Source: Cerrena zonata
Taxonomy: Eukaryota; Basidiomycota; Agaricomycetes; Polyporales; Cerrenaceae
Assembly (NCBI GenBank): GCA_038087015.1
Contig: JASBNA010000096.1
Span: 1 to 64,000 of the forward strand
Reading direction: 5' to 3'
DNA length: 64,000 bases
The notes beneath the pieces are model-generated. The model was not told where the DNA came from and ran no database searches. It worked only from the letters and a program-made list of their open reading frames with translations. Positions within the stretch are counted from its first letter, which is position 1. Every line of letters starts with the position of its first letter. Positions 32,936 through 45,484 of the stretch are shown here, one piece after another. The position numbers were made by a program, and so were the translations under genes.

Positions 32936-34568
32936 TCAAGATCTTGAGAGCTCCTCTCGAGTGCACCCTTTGTACTCCGGTTGAGTAGGACGGGGATCTT
33001 GACGGATGTATGAAACACCATATTGACATTCGGGTTGAGTGGGATAGCGACTAGAGGACGATGCTGGAGATGGTGATGGAGAGTGTGATGACGATGACGA
33101 TGACGATGAGTACGATGTAGCCAGATACTCATGTTCACTAGAGCTGGAGAAGCGTGCTGGTGTAGATGGGTAATAGGAAGATGGCACAGGCGATCCGAAG
33201 TGTGTGTGGAATCCCATAGAATATACATCATGTCGAGGTATGTCACAGTCCGGATATTCGCGGTGTTCCTCAATGAGGTCGCGGTCTGTGGGTATCCTGG
33301 GAAGTGAGGGTTGTCTGTATGCAGATGAAGATAACGGGGGATTCCTAAGTATGCTTTTACCGGGCGTGTGAACTCCTGGGCTACAAGGGCGGTCAGGGTA
33401 GATAGACGTAGAATAGCTGAGGCTAGCGGAAGAGGTTTCCGGTGAAACAGAGGTCGTGGTGAGGGGAGGCGTAGGTGTTGAGTACCACAAGGGGGAAAGA
33501 TGGTTATGCGGGGGAGAGGATGATGAGGAGATAGCCTTGATGGCGTCGAGTTCTTGAAGACAGAAGGTGTGGCGAAGACCGGTCTGGATCTTAACCATGT
33601 CCGCGTAGACAAGGGGGTTTAGTAGATCCTTGAACTTCAAGTCAACCACCAGGTACGGCCACCCATTTGGACTGAAGTCATACACCGAGCCTAATGGGCG
33701 AATCTCTCTTTCCATGAACTTGGCTACATACTCTGGGATACCGCTTTCAAACTGAGCCCAGCAAGCTTGTATTTGTGCTGTGTCGTTGGTCCCTGCAAGT
33801 TTTCATTCCCACTGCCGCTTCGGTTTGGTCGTGTAGAGATTAGGGTGAAGCACGACATGATGTACATTCTGGCGATGTTTGTCCCGATCCTCTGGCGATG
33901 TTTGTCCCGATCCTCTGGCGATGTTTGTCCCGATCCTCTGGCGTCTTGAACGTGATCCCGCAATGGTACCCAGGGGACAAGGGTTCGTTACAAACCATTT
34001 TGAAAGCACAAATGCTAGCACATAACTTAACATCAGAATTGTTTTTTGAAGTCACAATACATGAGACTTACTGATTCAAAATATGGACCATGAGGTTCCT
34101 GAGTTCGCGATCTACATGCATGTCGCAGAAGGGACAGAGATACCAGATACTGATTTGAACGGTATCAACGACAATGACAAGTCTAAGTTGAAATGAAAAC
34201 TCACCCTGTGCATCTGTGCATATGGTCGTAGTGACGAGCATAGTCGCTTGCCCTCTTTAGGAATGCCTTACAGCAGCGACATATCGCTGATGTTGTAGGC
34301 TTTCCCTGGGGGTCAGTTGTTTTGAATTTGTAGGGTTTGGGTATACTTTGGGGACCAGACCCTAACGGCGGATCCTAGAGTGGCAATGTGAGTAGATGTA
34401 TCAACTAACAAGATTGGGATTGCTTACAGTGAGATGGGGCCCAGTACCACCGGAGCAGTTGCAGAGGTGGATGGCATGAGCAACATGCTCGAGATGTTCC
34501 GATATGGTGGCATCCATATTTTGAGTCGTTGTTGAGTCCATTCGCTTCAGTGACAGTGCTTTTGGCAT
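32936..34568 (-). pseudogene. C2H2 zinc-finger gene, broken paralogue of the 55-57 kb gene
   Basis: Exons 34568-34428, 34374-34205, 34149-34072 and 34014 onward match the intact paralogue at 55353-57146 in order, phase and length (exon 3 is 78 nt in both). Finger 1: CRCCKAFLKRASDYARHYDHMH. Finger 2: CPFCDMHVDRELRNLMVH, where the first His is Arg. Finger 3: CNEPLSPGYHCGITF then RDKHRQ. In finger 3 a 23-bp unit is present three times (33871-33939), adding 46 bp and shifting the frame, so translation stops at 33840. A TGA also interrupts the old frame just downstream (about 33820). The remaining part (FSPNGWPYLVVDLKFKDLL and a Ser/Pro-rich tail ending at 32936) is still open. Probably a nuclear protein in the past. 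Confidence 0.8.
33871..33939. repeat. 23-bp tandem repeat, three copies
   Basis: GGCGATGTTTGTCCCGATCC plus TCT is repeated without change at 33871, 33894 and 33917. It lies in the coding part of a zinc finger and 23 is not a multiple of three. Confidence 0.95.
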
Positions 34569-36275
34569 ATTCGAGAGCGTATGAGGTGAGGTGAGAGGGA
34601 GGGGAAGGCTGCAAGGCAGGCCGATGCACTTGTGTTCGAGTTAAGTCGTCAGCGACCAGTCAATTTCACAAGCAACGGAAAAAATACACAGTTATTTCTT
34701 GCTCGTGGACAGGATTAAATCTTATGCGGTGCCACCTTCCAAAGTTCAATCCGTCGGTTCCTAATATCCAGGTATGGGATAGATCGAGGCAACTCGGCGG
34801 CAGCAAAACAACATTCCTTTGTCCCCAATTTCCACAGAACTCTAGAAACGAAAATAAATTACCAGGCGGCGCAGATCTTCGCCATATTTATCTCCGTCAT
34901 CTCCCCGGGTCCCAAGAGACCAGCCAACTCGGACTGCGCTTGCGTCTGCTCATGCGCATCTCGCCTAACACGTCGGAGTTGAATCTAGAATCTCTCCCTA
35001 GTATCGGAACAAGACCACGAGAGCACGTGGGACAAAACTTGGGCAATACGCCACATCCAACATTTCCTTCTACAGTACGCCTCTGCCTTATCCTTGCATC
35101 AGAATCACTGGTTCTTTAGAATTGTACCTTGTATATGGAGGTGAGCTCAACCTGTACTACCGAAAGTGAGGGCTGTCCACTTACCACAGTTCCTTCTCTA
35201 TCAGAAATCACATCTTCGAACCCAGCCGGCTAACACGTTGTGCTTCTTGTACCTAAAAATGTCTGGAGTAAAGGGAAGGCTGCCGGTCTCCGCCGCGATC
35301 ATCCCCGAGGCTCCGAATCTCCCAACGCCAACGCGCATCAATCGATATCACGCGGATTTATGATTTAACCCGAAGTACAACAACAAATACACAAACCTTA
35401 ACAACCGGAGAAAGTCGAGGCTTTGTAAATTGCCATCGAGTGTTCTCAGGGTGTTTGGGTGAAGGGAAATTCGGTAGGGGAAAGGTGAAGGGATTGTGGA
35501 TAATTACGGAGGAATACGCATAGCCAGCGAGGCTATGAAGTATCAGCAGGTTGTCTTTGACTTCTTCATCTGTTTAAGGTAAGGGTTTGTGTGGCGTATA
35601 CATACCTGCCGACTTGCCGTCAGTTCTGCCCTGAAAACATATACATCGCAAGGGTGCAATCAGGGCGACATCGTCATCACGATTGCCCTCCACCCGCATA
35701 ACACACATTTAGTAAGTGTGCACCTATACTTCTGTCAGCGCCATCGCTTCCAAGAAGGAATCCGGGTACAGTATCAATGCATCATAACCCGCATCGCTTC
35801 ACACCGCCGCGCTAGCGGTAGTATTTATCCCTCCAGAACGTGTTGGACACGTTACCAATCCAGTGAGTATCTGTAAAGGGATGTGTTCATTTCATTCAAC
35901 CCGTATACAACCCATCGCCTGTTAGCCACACTTAAAAGGCAACTTAACCCTGAGTCCAATTTTCACTGCTGACCGTATGACAGGATCGTCGCCTTCCGTA
36001 TCAAGAGCGTAATCTCATTATATAGGACCCAGAATCAGAAACTGATACAAGGATTATGTTAAGCATCGCCAATGTAAATTGATACAGAGCCACTTGCCTT
36101 AAGACGAGCATTCCTGAGTTGGTTCATATGACTTTGAGTATTCCCCAGTCCTACCCCCGGTGTTCAATTGTTGACCAATTTTGAATAGACGCTTCATCTT
36201 CATGAATCATCATGATGCTTGCGACAAGTGTGTGAGGTGTATTACGTACCAAGTCTAGAACTATAGATACGATGT

Positions 36276-36318
36276 TAAAGTACGCCTCTCCATTATTGTG
36301 CTGGAGAGGCGTACTTTA
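36276..36318. repeat. Perfect 17-bp inverted repeat with 9-nt loop
   Basis: TAAAGTACGCCTCTCCA (36276-36292) and TGGAGAGGCGTACTTTA (36302-36318) are exact reverse complements around TTATTGTGC. It lies far from any gene. Possible solo hairpin of a small element or a hairpin RNA. Confidence 0.85.
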
Positions 36319-37219
36319 CCTGGTGATTGATTGTATCTTCCTGATAAGCACGTGTGTTATGTAATTAGTAAGGGCGTAGGATGTCACAGATATCATTCAG
36401 ATGCCACAGAATATCATGTACGGATTACAGAAGTGTGTTTCTGTGACAAAAACTCGAAGGCTGCTCGAGTTCTGCCATGTGTTGTACAACGGCAACGCCC
36501 GGATCTCCGCACAACCAAAAAAGGGCTGTTTGGCAAGAGCCTTAGAACCAAACAAAGATTGCACGTGTCGAACGCTCTCCCTCAAGTGGAAGTTGAGCCT
36601 TCGTAACTCACCAGTAAGTCGTAGTACGATGTGTAGGTATAGAGTCAAGCCAGTATTTCTGGTAATGATGGTCTATCCGTGCACGGAGCGATTTCCTCCC
36701 CAGTCATGGTCTCCCAAGTATCTCCCTCAAGATTTATGAATATGTACATATATATACAGATTACGATGGCGAGGTCAAGCCCTCAGATCCCAGAGGTGCT
36801 ACCTAGGCTAGCTTCCACGGAAACAACCTCGATACTATTCAGAAGCAATATATCAGTTGAGAGTGGCAAAGGCTGCAAAGTCACAAGAGAGATTGTGTAC
36901 CTAGAACCTTAGGCACTGGGAGTAGGGTTGGTAGCCTTAATCGACGTGGACGAGAATTTCGACGAGGACCCTGCGGCATGATGAATAAGGGGGAGTTTTT
37001 ATTCTGAAACAAAACTTACCAGATACGAATGCGAGGTCCATCAGGGGACCATCCTCCGATAGAGGGATTAACTTTGTCACTCATGTCGTCGAAGTGAAGA
37101 CAATAATGGGAGGGTTGATTGATGCGGTGTTTTTACCCTCTTCACCTTTAATATGATGCATAGCGACCAAATCCTTGACAGGCCTCGGCCACCGAGCGAT
37201 TGAGTAAAGTTTGCGTCTA

Positions 37220-37600
37220 TCGTTTCTAGGGTGAGAACAACATTGCGGCTTCGAAGAGAACGGCTTCTCCTGTTAAATATAATGAGAACATCAGAACAAC
37301 AGGGCATGTGGGTATCGTGTGTTGATAGATTGAATACGACTTACCGACGCGTCTAGCAAGAACGTCTCATCTGGGGTTAAAATCTGGAAGCGATTAGCGC
37401 GAAGGGGTCCTTCGTTTCTTCCAAACAAGGAACATACAATTCACGGCCTTGTCCGTGTTGGGTGAGGCGCATATCCGTATTTCTGGGCCAGCGTTCGACA
37501 TAACAAATATTCGCACGTAGAGGAGATATCTGTGAAGTCGGAGAAACCAGTTTGTCCAGATTGTCGTCCCAATGAGTCAAGGACCACCTGCCATTGTATG
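37220..37600 (-). repeat. Duplicated gene relic Y, copy 1
   Basis: Related to 48590-48990 and 61850-62190. All three share CGACGCGTC followed on the minus strand by a GTAAGT donor, an intron-like stretch ending CAG, and a coding-like piece (LRANRF ... DAS, then an exon beginning GAGAAGCCG or GAGGAGCCG). Family unknown; all three copies have stops. Confidence 0.6.
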
Positions 37601-39619
37601 ATGAGCTAAGCACATGAGTGAGATGATTGAGAGAGTGCCACTCGAGCGAGTACGAGCTCCAACATATCCCCCATTCCCACCCTCGACCCTTCCACCTTCA
37701 GCCCTCCCGCCTCCCGCCATCCATCCTATCAATGATTACCACCTTTCCTTGCGCTCTCTGCTGTGCATAAACAAAGGGTATCATCACATCGACTTATCTT
37801 TCCCACTGCTGGCGTACCTATTCACAACCTCCACTCTACGGCTACCCACAAGCTCTGTGCTCGTAGCAGGATACGGATGTCGACAAGTGAGTGTCCATTT
37901 CTTCTTCCCGTATTGGAGCGACTTATGTGATTCAATATACGCGGACTAGAGATGGTTGTACAATAGGATACGCCGGGCATAAAAGCTAGGACCCGGATTC
38001 ACCTGGAGTCTGGTGAAAGGCGTGACGGCGTACGAGATGGTACCAGGCAAGGGTGTCCTTGCCATATCGAACATCGGTGGTGATTGTACGCGATGGGAAC
38101 GAGTACGGAGGGATGGGCGAGTAGCTCCTTCTGAACCAGTTGCGGTGTGTGTTGGGCAAAGAAACGGCGATCGTCCTTGGGGAATTAGTGTCGGTATGAA
38201 TGTGCGTACCCTGTTGCGATTTATGACCCTCATCTCTATATCCCTGTTACCGTCTAATTACCCATTCCTAGCATTCCCTGTTGGTCGATCGGTGTACCGA
38301 TGGCCTTGAATGGAGTATGAACCGGTCTGTCGAAATTGCTCTGCACGCGAGAACTGACCGAGCTGCATGTCTATGCCATCGATAGGATAACGATGTTCAA
38401 TCGTGGTGTACTCTAAGCCACAAGTCGGTTGATCTTGGCTCGACCTATACCAGAAGTCTACGCATGGTTAGATTAGATGGGGTGTACGGTACGTGAGTTA
38501 TCGGTTCCTTGAATAGACGATATGCTGATCAAGTTGGTTATAGGTTGGCTACCCAGGGCGCGTCCTCGTGAAACGATGGTAGGGTGTTGAAGGGTGGGAC
38601 AGCGATCGAGAGACGAGTGTCGGTGAGTGCGAGCATGGAGGATGGGCGATAGAAATATTGACTACGATTACAGGCACTGGACGAGATGTACGCATATCGC
38701 CACATCGGAACCGATAGATCATTTTCTATAGCTCGTCTGCATACATTGTTTAGCAAGAATACCAGTATGTTGACCGAGATAGTTTGGCTGTCGTCGAGAA
38801 TACAGTGGGCGATAGCAATCTACAGCTCCTAGAACATCGCGATATTGAGTTCGGCAACGTTTAATCAAGATAAACCCACACTGACCAATGGTTCTACAAA
38901 CAACCAACAAAAGATTCACTACCTTACAGGTGGTGAATCTATTCATGGTTGCTTACCTGGCCTAAAGGTGTGTCAATAACTATAAAGTTACAGGAAAATA
39001 AACTTACTATGGTCAGAAATAGGTGTGGTTCCTCCTTGGCTGATCCAAATCTGTCAGAGGAAAGGTCGGCCCCATATCTGATAGTCAAGTGCTAATATAC
39101 TCCTACAATGTAGCAGGTATGTGTAAGGCCTCGGGGCGGCAGCCAATCATATCTGGTTATCTACAAGGCAAATCCCTGGTTGGACACAATAATGGGGGTG
39201 AAGCCATTCGAGTTACTATGGTCGACGTCTGTCCTCGGTACGTATTATTGCTTCACTTGACTCGGAAATCGCACTGATTGCATGATAGTCTGGGGAAGGT
39301 CGTGTCGTCATCTGCAGAGTAGAAGGAGAGTAGAGACTTGTAGAGTAGATCCAAAGCAGTTGGCAGATTCACCCTTCGAGTCGAGTCCGTTCATTCTACA
39401 GCCTCGGGACGATGTCGAAGGACCTCTTGAATGATCGATCAGCTCAGAGTGACTGTCGTCATCGGCCGACTGGCAGCCTTTCACACAAAACTGGCGCCAT
39501 CGGTTCTCCAACCAACCTGAACTTGCACTGCTCCGCTCATCAGGCTGCTATCTAAGTCTGGCATATTCTCATCCCCAAGCAAGATGACAACATCTGAAGC
39601 GAGCAGAAGACCACGATGA

Positions 39620-40215
39620 AACGTACTGCTAACGACGAGCCCAACCTACACTCGCAAAGCTATCGACGTGCCCTCCGAAAGGATCTCCTTGAAATTGCAC
39701 ACGCTTCCACTATCGCAACATTCTACTATATAGTTTGTCTCAGCGCACCCGTGTCAGTGACTCATCAACGACCTCCTAAGCAGTAAGTGCATTTTTGTTG
39801 TATATCGAAGGAACGTTTGGTAATCATACATACAGATCCTTGGTAGTGAATGCTACTTTAACACCGCGGACTATTTGGCTCTCTCTCCTCCCTTTCTACA
39901 TGCTATCTGACACATATGCTTTACTCCTCTGATCTCACTTCGTCTTTACACTCTCTCGGACTCTCAACTTCAAGCTCACCAAAGCCGGACTGCAAATCCT
40001 GCCTTGATAAAGTTGTTTCGATTGGCGTTGTCTGACATGACGCTGGAGGAAAAACTGTTATTTGGTCTCCATGGCTCAGACCTATCTCAATTCAGGGAAA
40101 AGCCTCAAGTATAGATGAGTTCAAGTATGTTGCATCTTATGTCGCAGCCCGTTTTTGTCTCCTGTAGGGTACTTCTTCGATATCTTTTGAATACCAAATC
40201 TGAATAAGTGTGCGC
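39620..40215 (+). pseudogene. Relic of an MCP1-like membrane protein
   Basis: Aligns by eye with the MCP1-like pseudogene at 50471-51287: pieces coding for LSAP and for KLTKAGLQ, and a common 3' part (CTCCTGTAGGGTACTTC against CTCTTGCGGAAAGGTTC). No continuous frame remains. Confidence 0.4.
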
Positions 40216-41074
40216 TGCATTCGTATGATGCTTTCTTCGTGCGCATGTTCGATAATCACCTATCTCAAATCTAATACTTGCTCACGCTAGCAACAGGATG
40301 CTAAAAGCGAGTGTGAAGTGGGTTATAGTAGTCTCTACTAGTAACAATGGAATCGTTGGAGCGGTACTAGTAATTACTACGAATAATTCAACACGAAGAC
40401 AACATCATAATATAAGTGACGTTGGAATAATTCTGAATATCTGTACGAAGTTCTTCTGAAGCTCTTCATAAGTAGTTTGGCTTGATACCTCATTCCATCG
40501 CTTCGACATTCAAAGACGAGGTTTTACGGTTCATATTTGATCAGCTCGCATAGACCGAGATCGCCGGTGTGAAAACGGCAACACAAGAAAACATATGCAA
40601 ACGATTATAACGAAATAATTGATTCAAGTTGTTCATTATTTCAATTCAAAGTGTGATTAACGTGTATGTTGACAAATGTTGGACGTGATAGGTCCCACTT
40701 CATATGCATAGAGAGTAGACGATTGCGTCAGAAGGCTTCGCCTGTAAGAACACGGTGGATGATATCGAATATCTGAGTGATACAGATGGTCAATGGCGGT
40801 GATATAGTACAAGTTTAGAGTGAATAACAACACAATGGCTAGCGAGACAGGTGCGTGATGAATGTACAATAATAAAATAACAATAGAAACGAGATGTGAC
40901 ACGATGAGAGATATGCGAACCAATGATAACTAGAATTATAACGGGTATGGAGTGGTGATGGGTGAAAGTGTCCGAATAAGTGCGATGCAAATGAGAATAG
41001 AGAACAACCAGTAATGCGTGATGAAAGACAACGTAAGCCCAAAATGGAGGATGGAAGAAAGATGGAATATAGAT
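40216..41074. other. Noncoding AT-rich stretch
   Basis: No gene supported; the 3' flank of the C2H2 gene to the right. Short open frames on the minus strand have no likeness to a family. Confidence 0.4.
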
Positions 41075-42420
41075 CTAGTTAGGGTATTGCTCGGAATAGC
41101 TACTGTAGCCGTATTCCAATGGAGAATACCCTGGGGGTGAGTATGGAGATGATTGTAGGTACATCGGAGCGTTGTATGAATACCAAGTCGAGGCGTCCCA
41201 CAAGCCTGAGGGGCATGAGCCCATGGCTAACCCAGGATAACCTGAGGAGGACTCGGCGACAGAGGTAATTGCAGCTTCGGTGAAGAAGTTGGAGGCGGGT
41301 ATATGAGAAGGATAACCGTATCCTTGGAATGACGATTGGCCGTAGTACAGATTAGCATCAAACAGTGGGAGAGGAGGGGAACGAATCTCCCATGACGACC
41401 CTGTCGACGGAGAGTACGCACTAACTGGCGAGTATGACGTAGAAGCCCTTGAAGACGACGACGACGAAAGGGAAGGTGTAGGGCTATGAGCATTGGAGTA
41501 CGTCCCACCATAATCTGATGCCCAATACGGAGTGGGAGCGGCGGGAGTGAGGTTGTTGTCGACGTTGACGGGATAGGTGGGGACAGGGGCGGCGTAGTGG
41601 TAATCTGAAGTAGAGACGGCATACTCATGAGGTACGCATGCATCAGGTCCGTCAGAGTCAGCGTCGACTGGGAGTTCCGCGTCAAAGATCTCGGGGCTGG
41701 TGGGGACAGGGGTTGGAGGGGTTGGAGGGGTCGGCGGGCGTGGAAGAGGTGCGACCTCGGGTAACCACCTCTCTCCCTTGCCCCTCACCTGCGGTGTAGG
41801 TTCGAGATTCAACTTCTTCTCCTCATGCCTCCGCAATCCTATACTTGCAGCAATCCAATAATCGGAATGACAGTCAGTCCTATGGCGACTGAAACTTGAC
41901 GAGGCCGAATTTCCCGTGTATGTCTTCGCACATCGCGTGAAGACAGTGGGGTACCTTCCGTTGGGAATGTACACGCCACAATGCTCGTAGTGGAAATGTT
42001 CATACTCAACGTGATCGTCGCAATGATCAGCTGTATCGAACTCTTTGTTACAACCGGAGACACCGCATTTGAACCTGATAACAAAGATGCTCAGACTCGA
42101 GTTCTCCTGATACAAAATGATAGGACGTATGGCATACCTGATTCCGAGTTCCAAATACATCTCTCCGGTTTTCCGTTTTTTAGACCGACAACGATTGTGA
42201 TAGTTATGAGCGAGAAATAGCTCCGAGCTGGAGAATCCTCTATGGCAATATCTGCACACCAATGTCTTCTTTCGAAGCTACATGGGCCGCATTAGCTGGC
42301 TTATTGTTGGAGAGTGACAAAGAAACCACATACGCTATTGTCAAACTGTTTTGGTTGCTTTCTCGCAGTGGAACGTTTAGGGGTCTCCGTTGGACCGTTC
42401 GCGGGAGTGACGCGACCCAT
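41075..42420 (-). CDS. C2H2 zinc-finger protein (408 aa)
   Basis: Exons 42420-42334, 42277-42138 and 42074-41075; phases match, no stop, 408 aa. The second intron (63 nt) could also be read through, but splicing restores a clean finger. Finger 1: CRYCHRGFSSSELFLAHNYH (C-x2-C-x12-H-x3-H). Finger 2: CGVSGCNKEFDTADHCDDHVEYEH. A third Cys/His group follows (CGVYIPNGRYPTVFTRC ... HRTDCH). Then a Pro/Thr linker (PRPPTPPTPPTPVPTSP) and a long Ser/Tyr/Pro-rich tail. Probably a DNA-binding nuclear protein; no target can be named. It is the only gene of the right-hand region, with the 55-57 kb gene, that looks intact. Its upstream DNA is duplicated at 53.0-53.8 kb. Confidence 0.78.
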
Positions 42421-42499
42421 ACTGGAGAAGTGGTTGGTGAGAGGGTGGATGGAAGTTGAGATGATGGGGGTTGCAGTAAAGCGTCAGGGTAAGTCAGAG

Positions 42500-43280
42500 A
42501 TGGTGTACACTCCGTCCCACACCCCACCTTAAGTACCCTCACATGTCAATTCCGAGTATCAGCTCCCTCTTGGAGATGCCGTTCCGTGGTTGCTGGGTGA
42601 TACAAACCTAACCAGAGGGTAGGGTGCTGTGAGCCATAACGGGAATCCTAAGATAGTAGGGCGGTGCGATCTGGACGATGATTTACATTCGCTTAGGACA
42701 ACGCATTGACCCTCCATTTCTTCCTACACGAGGCAGCCTGTGGAACATGCCGCGATACCGGGCCTACGCAAAGTTCAAGGTTCAGCTTGTGCCTTCGTCT
42801 GCGCAAAATACCATCTTGGGACAAGGAAATCGAAGCATGGGCCCGCCTAAAATATTACTATTTCAAAGGCTGGTATCCACAAGACCTGTTTAGGGACGCT
42901 ATGGCCATGAAAGGATATATCTTCGGAGACTCGGAAAGGAGAAAACGAAGACCCGGCGACCTAATCTGCAGTGATTGACATTTCTGGTCAGACCTTGTAT
43001 CGAGATCTACCTCAATTTCGTATGGAGCACAATGGGAAAGAAGACTTGCCTTACGGTGCATACGTCAATTACTTTGAGCTCCCCGTTTTCCTCGGCCATG
43101 ATGCATGTTGGTGGCGAATTCGGTCGGCAGCCTGGCAATGACATAGGTGTTTGACCTGTATAGGTATGTCTTCTGTCGATTTGGGTGTGTTAGTACTGCC
43201 TGTTTCGAACTTCGTATCAGAAAGTCCTTCCAGCCACTCAGCTGAAGGCTGTGGTGGGAGCATACTGGTCATCTTTGTAT
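42500..43280. repeat. Segmental duplication, partner of 53035-53790
   Basis: Long stretches match by eye, for example CCCTCACATGTCAATTCCG, TGGTTGCTGGGTG, ATACCATCTTGGGACAAGGA and TACTGCCTGTTTCGAACTTC, in the same order and spacing, at roughly four-fifths identity. It begins just upstream of the minus-strand gene in both places. Confidence 0.8.
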
Positions 43281-43334
43281 CATTCTGAAGCGGTCAATCA
43301 CTTCGCATTTACTTCACAGCTAGAGGCATACGAG

Positions 43335-43849
43335 TCAGTTGCAGAGTTTGTGGCGTATGGGGTAAATAATAATCCGATCTCGATTCAGAAAGAGGGGTAC
43401 AATGGTATTACTCGAAGCTTCCGAGTCTAAACTGAACAAGGTTTGATTGATCAGTACTATATTACGGTCAAAGGATGTCGACAAACGTACACGCAAGTCA
43501 TATTTGAAGCCAGGAAACGGTGGTAGAGGTACGTATGCTTCAAGTGTACCATCACCGTGCAGTGGCGGTAATATCATAGTTCGTCCCCACCTCGTTTGAG
43601 TCTTGTTCTAGGGCTGTCTTGTACCTCAACCCTCCGTACACCGTTCAATGCATGCAGGGATTGTAGGATGTTATCTTTTGACTCGTCCCATAGATTCCGG
43701 GGCACAGAGACGAGTTGGATGTCAGACAACTCCCCGACCTTTCCCTGGTGTACCATGGATGGGTGAACCGCCAAAATGGTCGGATTGTTGGCTACTGTAG
43801 AGCCGGATGTAACAATGACAGTCAGGTATGTGTTCGCACTGAAGTCCAT
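43335..43849 (-). pseudogene. Unknown gene or relic, two joined frames
   Basis: Two minus-strand frames (43849-43574 and 43577-43335) abut near 43575 and could belong to one protein through a one-base shift or a small intron. The first has VTSGSTVANNPTILAVHPS and RNLWDESKDNILQSLHA; the second YVPLPPFPGFKYDLRV. Not recognised. Weak support. Confidence 0.3.
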
Positions 43850-44213
43850 GCTATAAGATAGTCACAACAAGATACACTTCTAAGTAGGGCTCGAGGTGTG
43901 TACAGAGTATAGAATTACGAACTCGGAACTGCCAGTGATGCCAGGTACAGCGGTCGCGTAGCAGTGATTGACCTCATTTTCCCACGCTTTCCGATGTTGT
44001 TTGGCTTCATATTATTGCCTGGGTTTGAAGTATTCTAACTGCCATCGTCGACATTGTAACGAGTACATCTAAATCATGCGATATATTTGACTAGGAGTGA
44101 CCCTTTCTTAACAAGATTGTCTTGTCAGAGTGTCGACCAGTTACCAGTTCAACCATTGGCGCGCAACTTGAACACACCAGTACACTTTCCAATTCTCTTT
44201 CCTCGTTACAATC
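43850..44213. promoter_or_regulatory. Upstream region of the kinase gene
   Basis: Noncoding; CCAAT-like CATTGGCG near 44153 and a pyrimidine-rich stretch (TTTCCAATTCTCTTTCC) just before the ATG at 44214, as is common in fungal promoters. Confidence 0.35.
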
Positions 44214-45329
44214 ATGTCTACATCTTCAACTCTCAATGAAGCTGGCCATGTTCCACTGGAAGCTCAAGTCGGTGGTCATAAAGGTGTGATGACCACCGAG
44301 GATGGATCCCTCCTGATCAAACCAGCACTTCCCGTAGAAGTTGCTTTCTACCAATCAGTTGGCACAGATCCTGCATTCGCACCTCTGCGCCCTTTTATTC
44401 CAAAATTCTATGGAACTTTGACACTCGAGGGTATGGTTGACCCGGAGAAAGGGCTGGATGGAGGTGAAGTGAAGCCAATTCCCGGACAGGATAAAGATAC
44501 GTCTCTTCTACTGGCTCCGCATCTGCATTGGATCCTCATTCCGCATTTGGTCATTACATAGGATCGTGCTTGAGAACCTGTCCCACTCTTTCAAGAAACC
44601 TAATATTCTCGATATTAAAATCGGCACCAGTACTCTACGATGTCGATGCTACACCAGAGAAGAAGGCTAGGATGGAGAAGACTGCTCGGGAAACAACTTC
44701 TCTCGAGACTGGCGTTAGGTTGACCGGATTCCAGGTAGCAGTGCCACTGTGTTTATACCACACAAATGACATTCAAATAACCTTATAGGTATACGATCTT
44801 GCAGCTAACGTCGCTGTGAATACTCCTCGAGAGTACGGGAAATCGATCAAAGCGTCCGAGTTGATTGACGGCATTGGTCGATTCTTCCCAGTTGCTTCCA
44901 GTTCCTCCTCACCACAGCCTACTTCACTCCCATCCTCCGGTACAGGTCTACCTGCACGTCTACTCCTTCCTATCCTAGAGTATCTCCGTGAGGATATCGC
45001 AGAAATCCGTGAAGCTATCGCGGATGTCCATATGCGCATGGTCGGTGGAAGCCTGTTGATCATCTATGAAGCCGACTGGGAACGTGCCGAAGAGGGACTG
45101 AAGTACCTCGAAGAGGATGGTGGCTCGGATGAAGACGAGGAGGACGATGACGATGACGAGGAGGCGAAGCAACGCCCTGGACCTCCTTATGCCGTCAAAG
45201 TGATCGACTTCGCTCATACGCGCATTGTTCCAGGTGAAGGTCCCGACGGAGGGCGTGTTGAAAGGAGTCAATACAATATTGAGTCTGCTGGATCAGCGTA
45301 TCAAACAGGTTAAGGCTGCCGTCGCATGA
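44214..45329 (+). pseudogene. Inositol polyphosphate kinase (IP6K/IPMK/Arg82 family), two frameshifts
   Basis: Family enzymes phosphorylate inositol phosphates. Exons 44214-44500, 44562-44734 and 44789-45329. Seen: EVAFYQSVGTD and LRPFIPKFYGTL; the substrate motif PNILDIKIG; LTGFQVYDL; GGSLLIIYEADW; an acidic insert (DEDEEDDDDDEE); and the metal-binding VKVIDFAHT. The order and length fit the family. Two one-base insertions break the frame: one in CACCAGTAC near 44628, directly after the DIKIGT motif, and one in the GGG run near 45252, after DFAHT. No intron explains either. Either a young pseudogene or assembly errors. Intron 1 has a weak donor (GTCTCT). Confidence 0.85.
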
Positions 45330-45484
45330 TCATCTGATCCATAAGAATGTAACTCGATGTACACTAATGACTTCTTGCGAGTGGTCTAGTTTTGTGATCC
45401 TCAGTAAGCTGCGACTATTAGTAATACACTGTGTTGTGTATCTTTACCAGGAAGTATAGTCCATTAAAATACAATATGGAACTA

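Larger units (their letters stand above)
34569..39619. other. Decayed intergenic DNA with duplicated relics
   Basis: No intact gene found. Segments near 34724-35000, 36490-36600 and 37220-37600 resemble, in the same order, 59400-59700, 61070-61200 and 61850-62190. One shared piece could once have encoded YLRxLxxxxETxxLxLRLRxL, but both copies are broken. Open frames here are short and give no family likeness. Confidence 0.5.
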
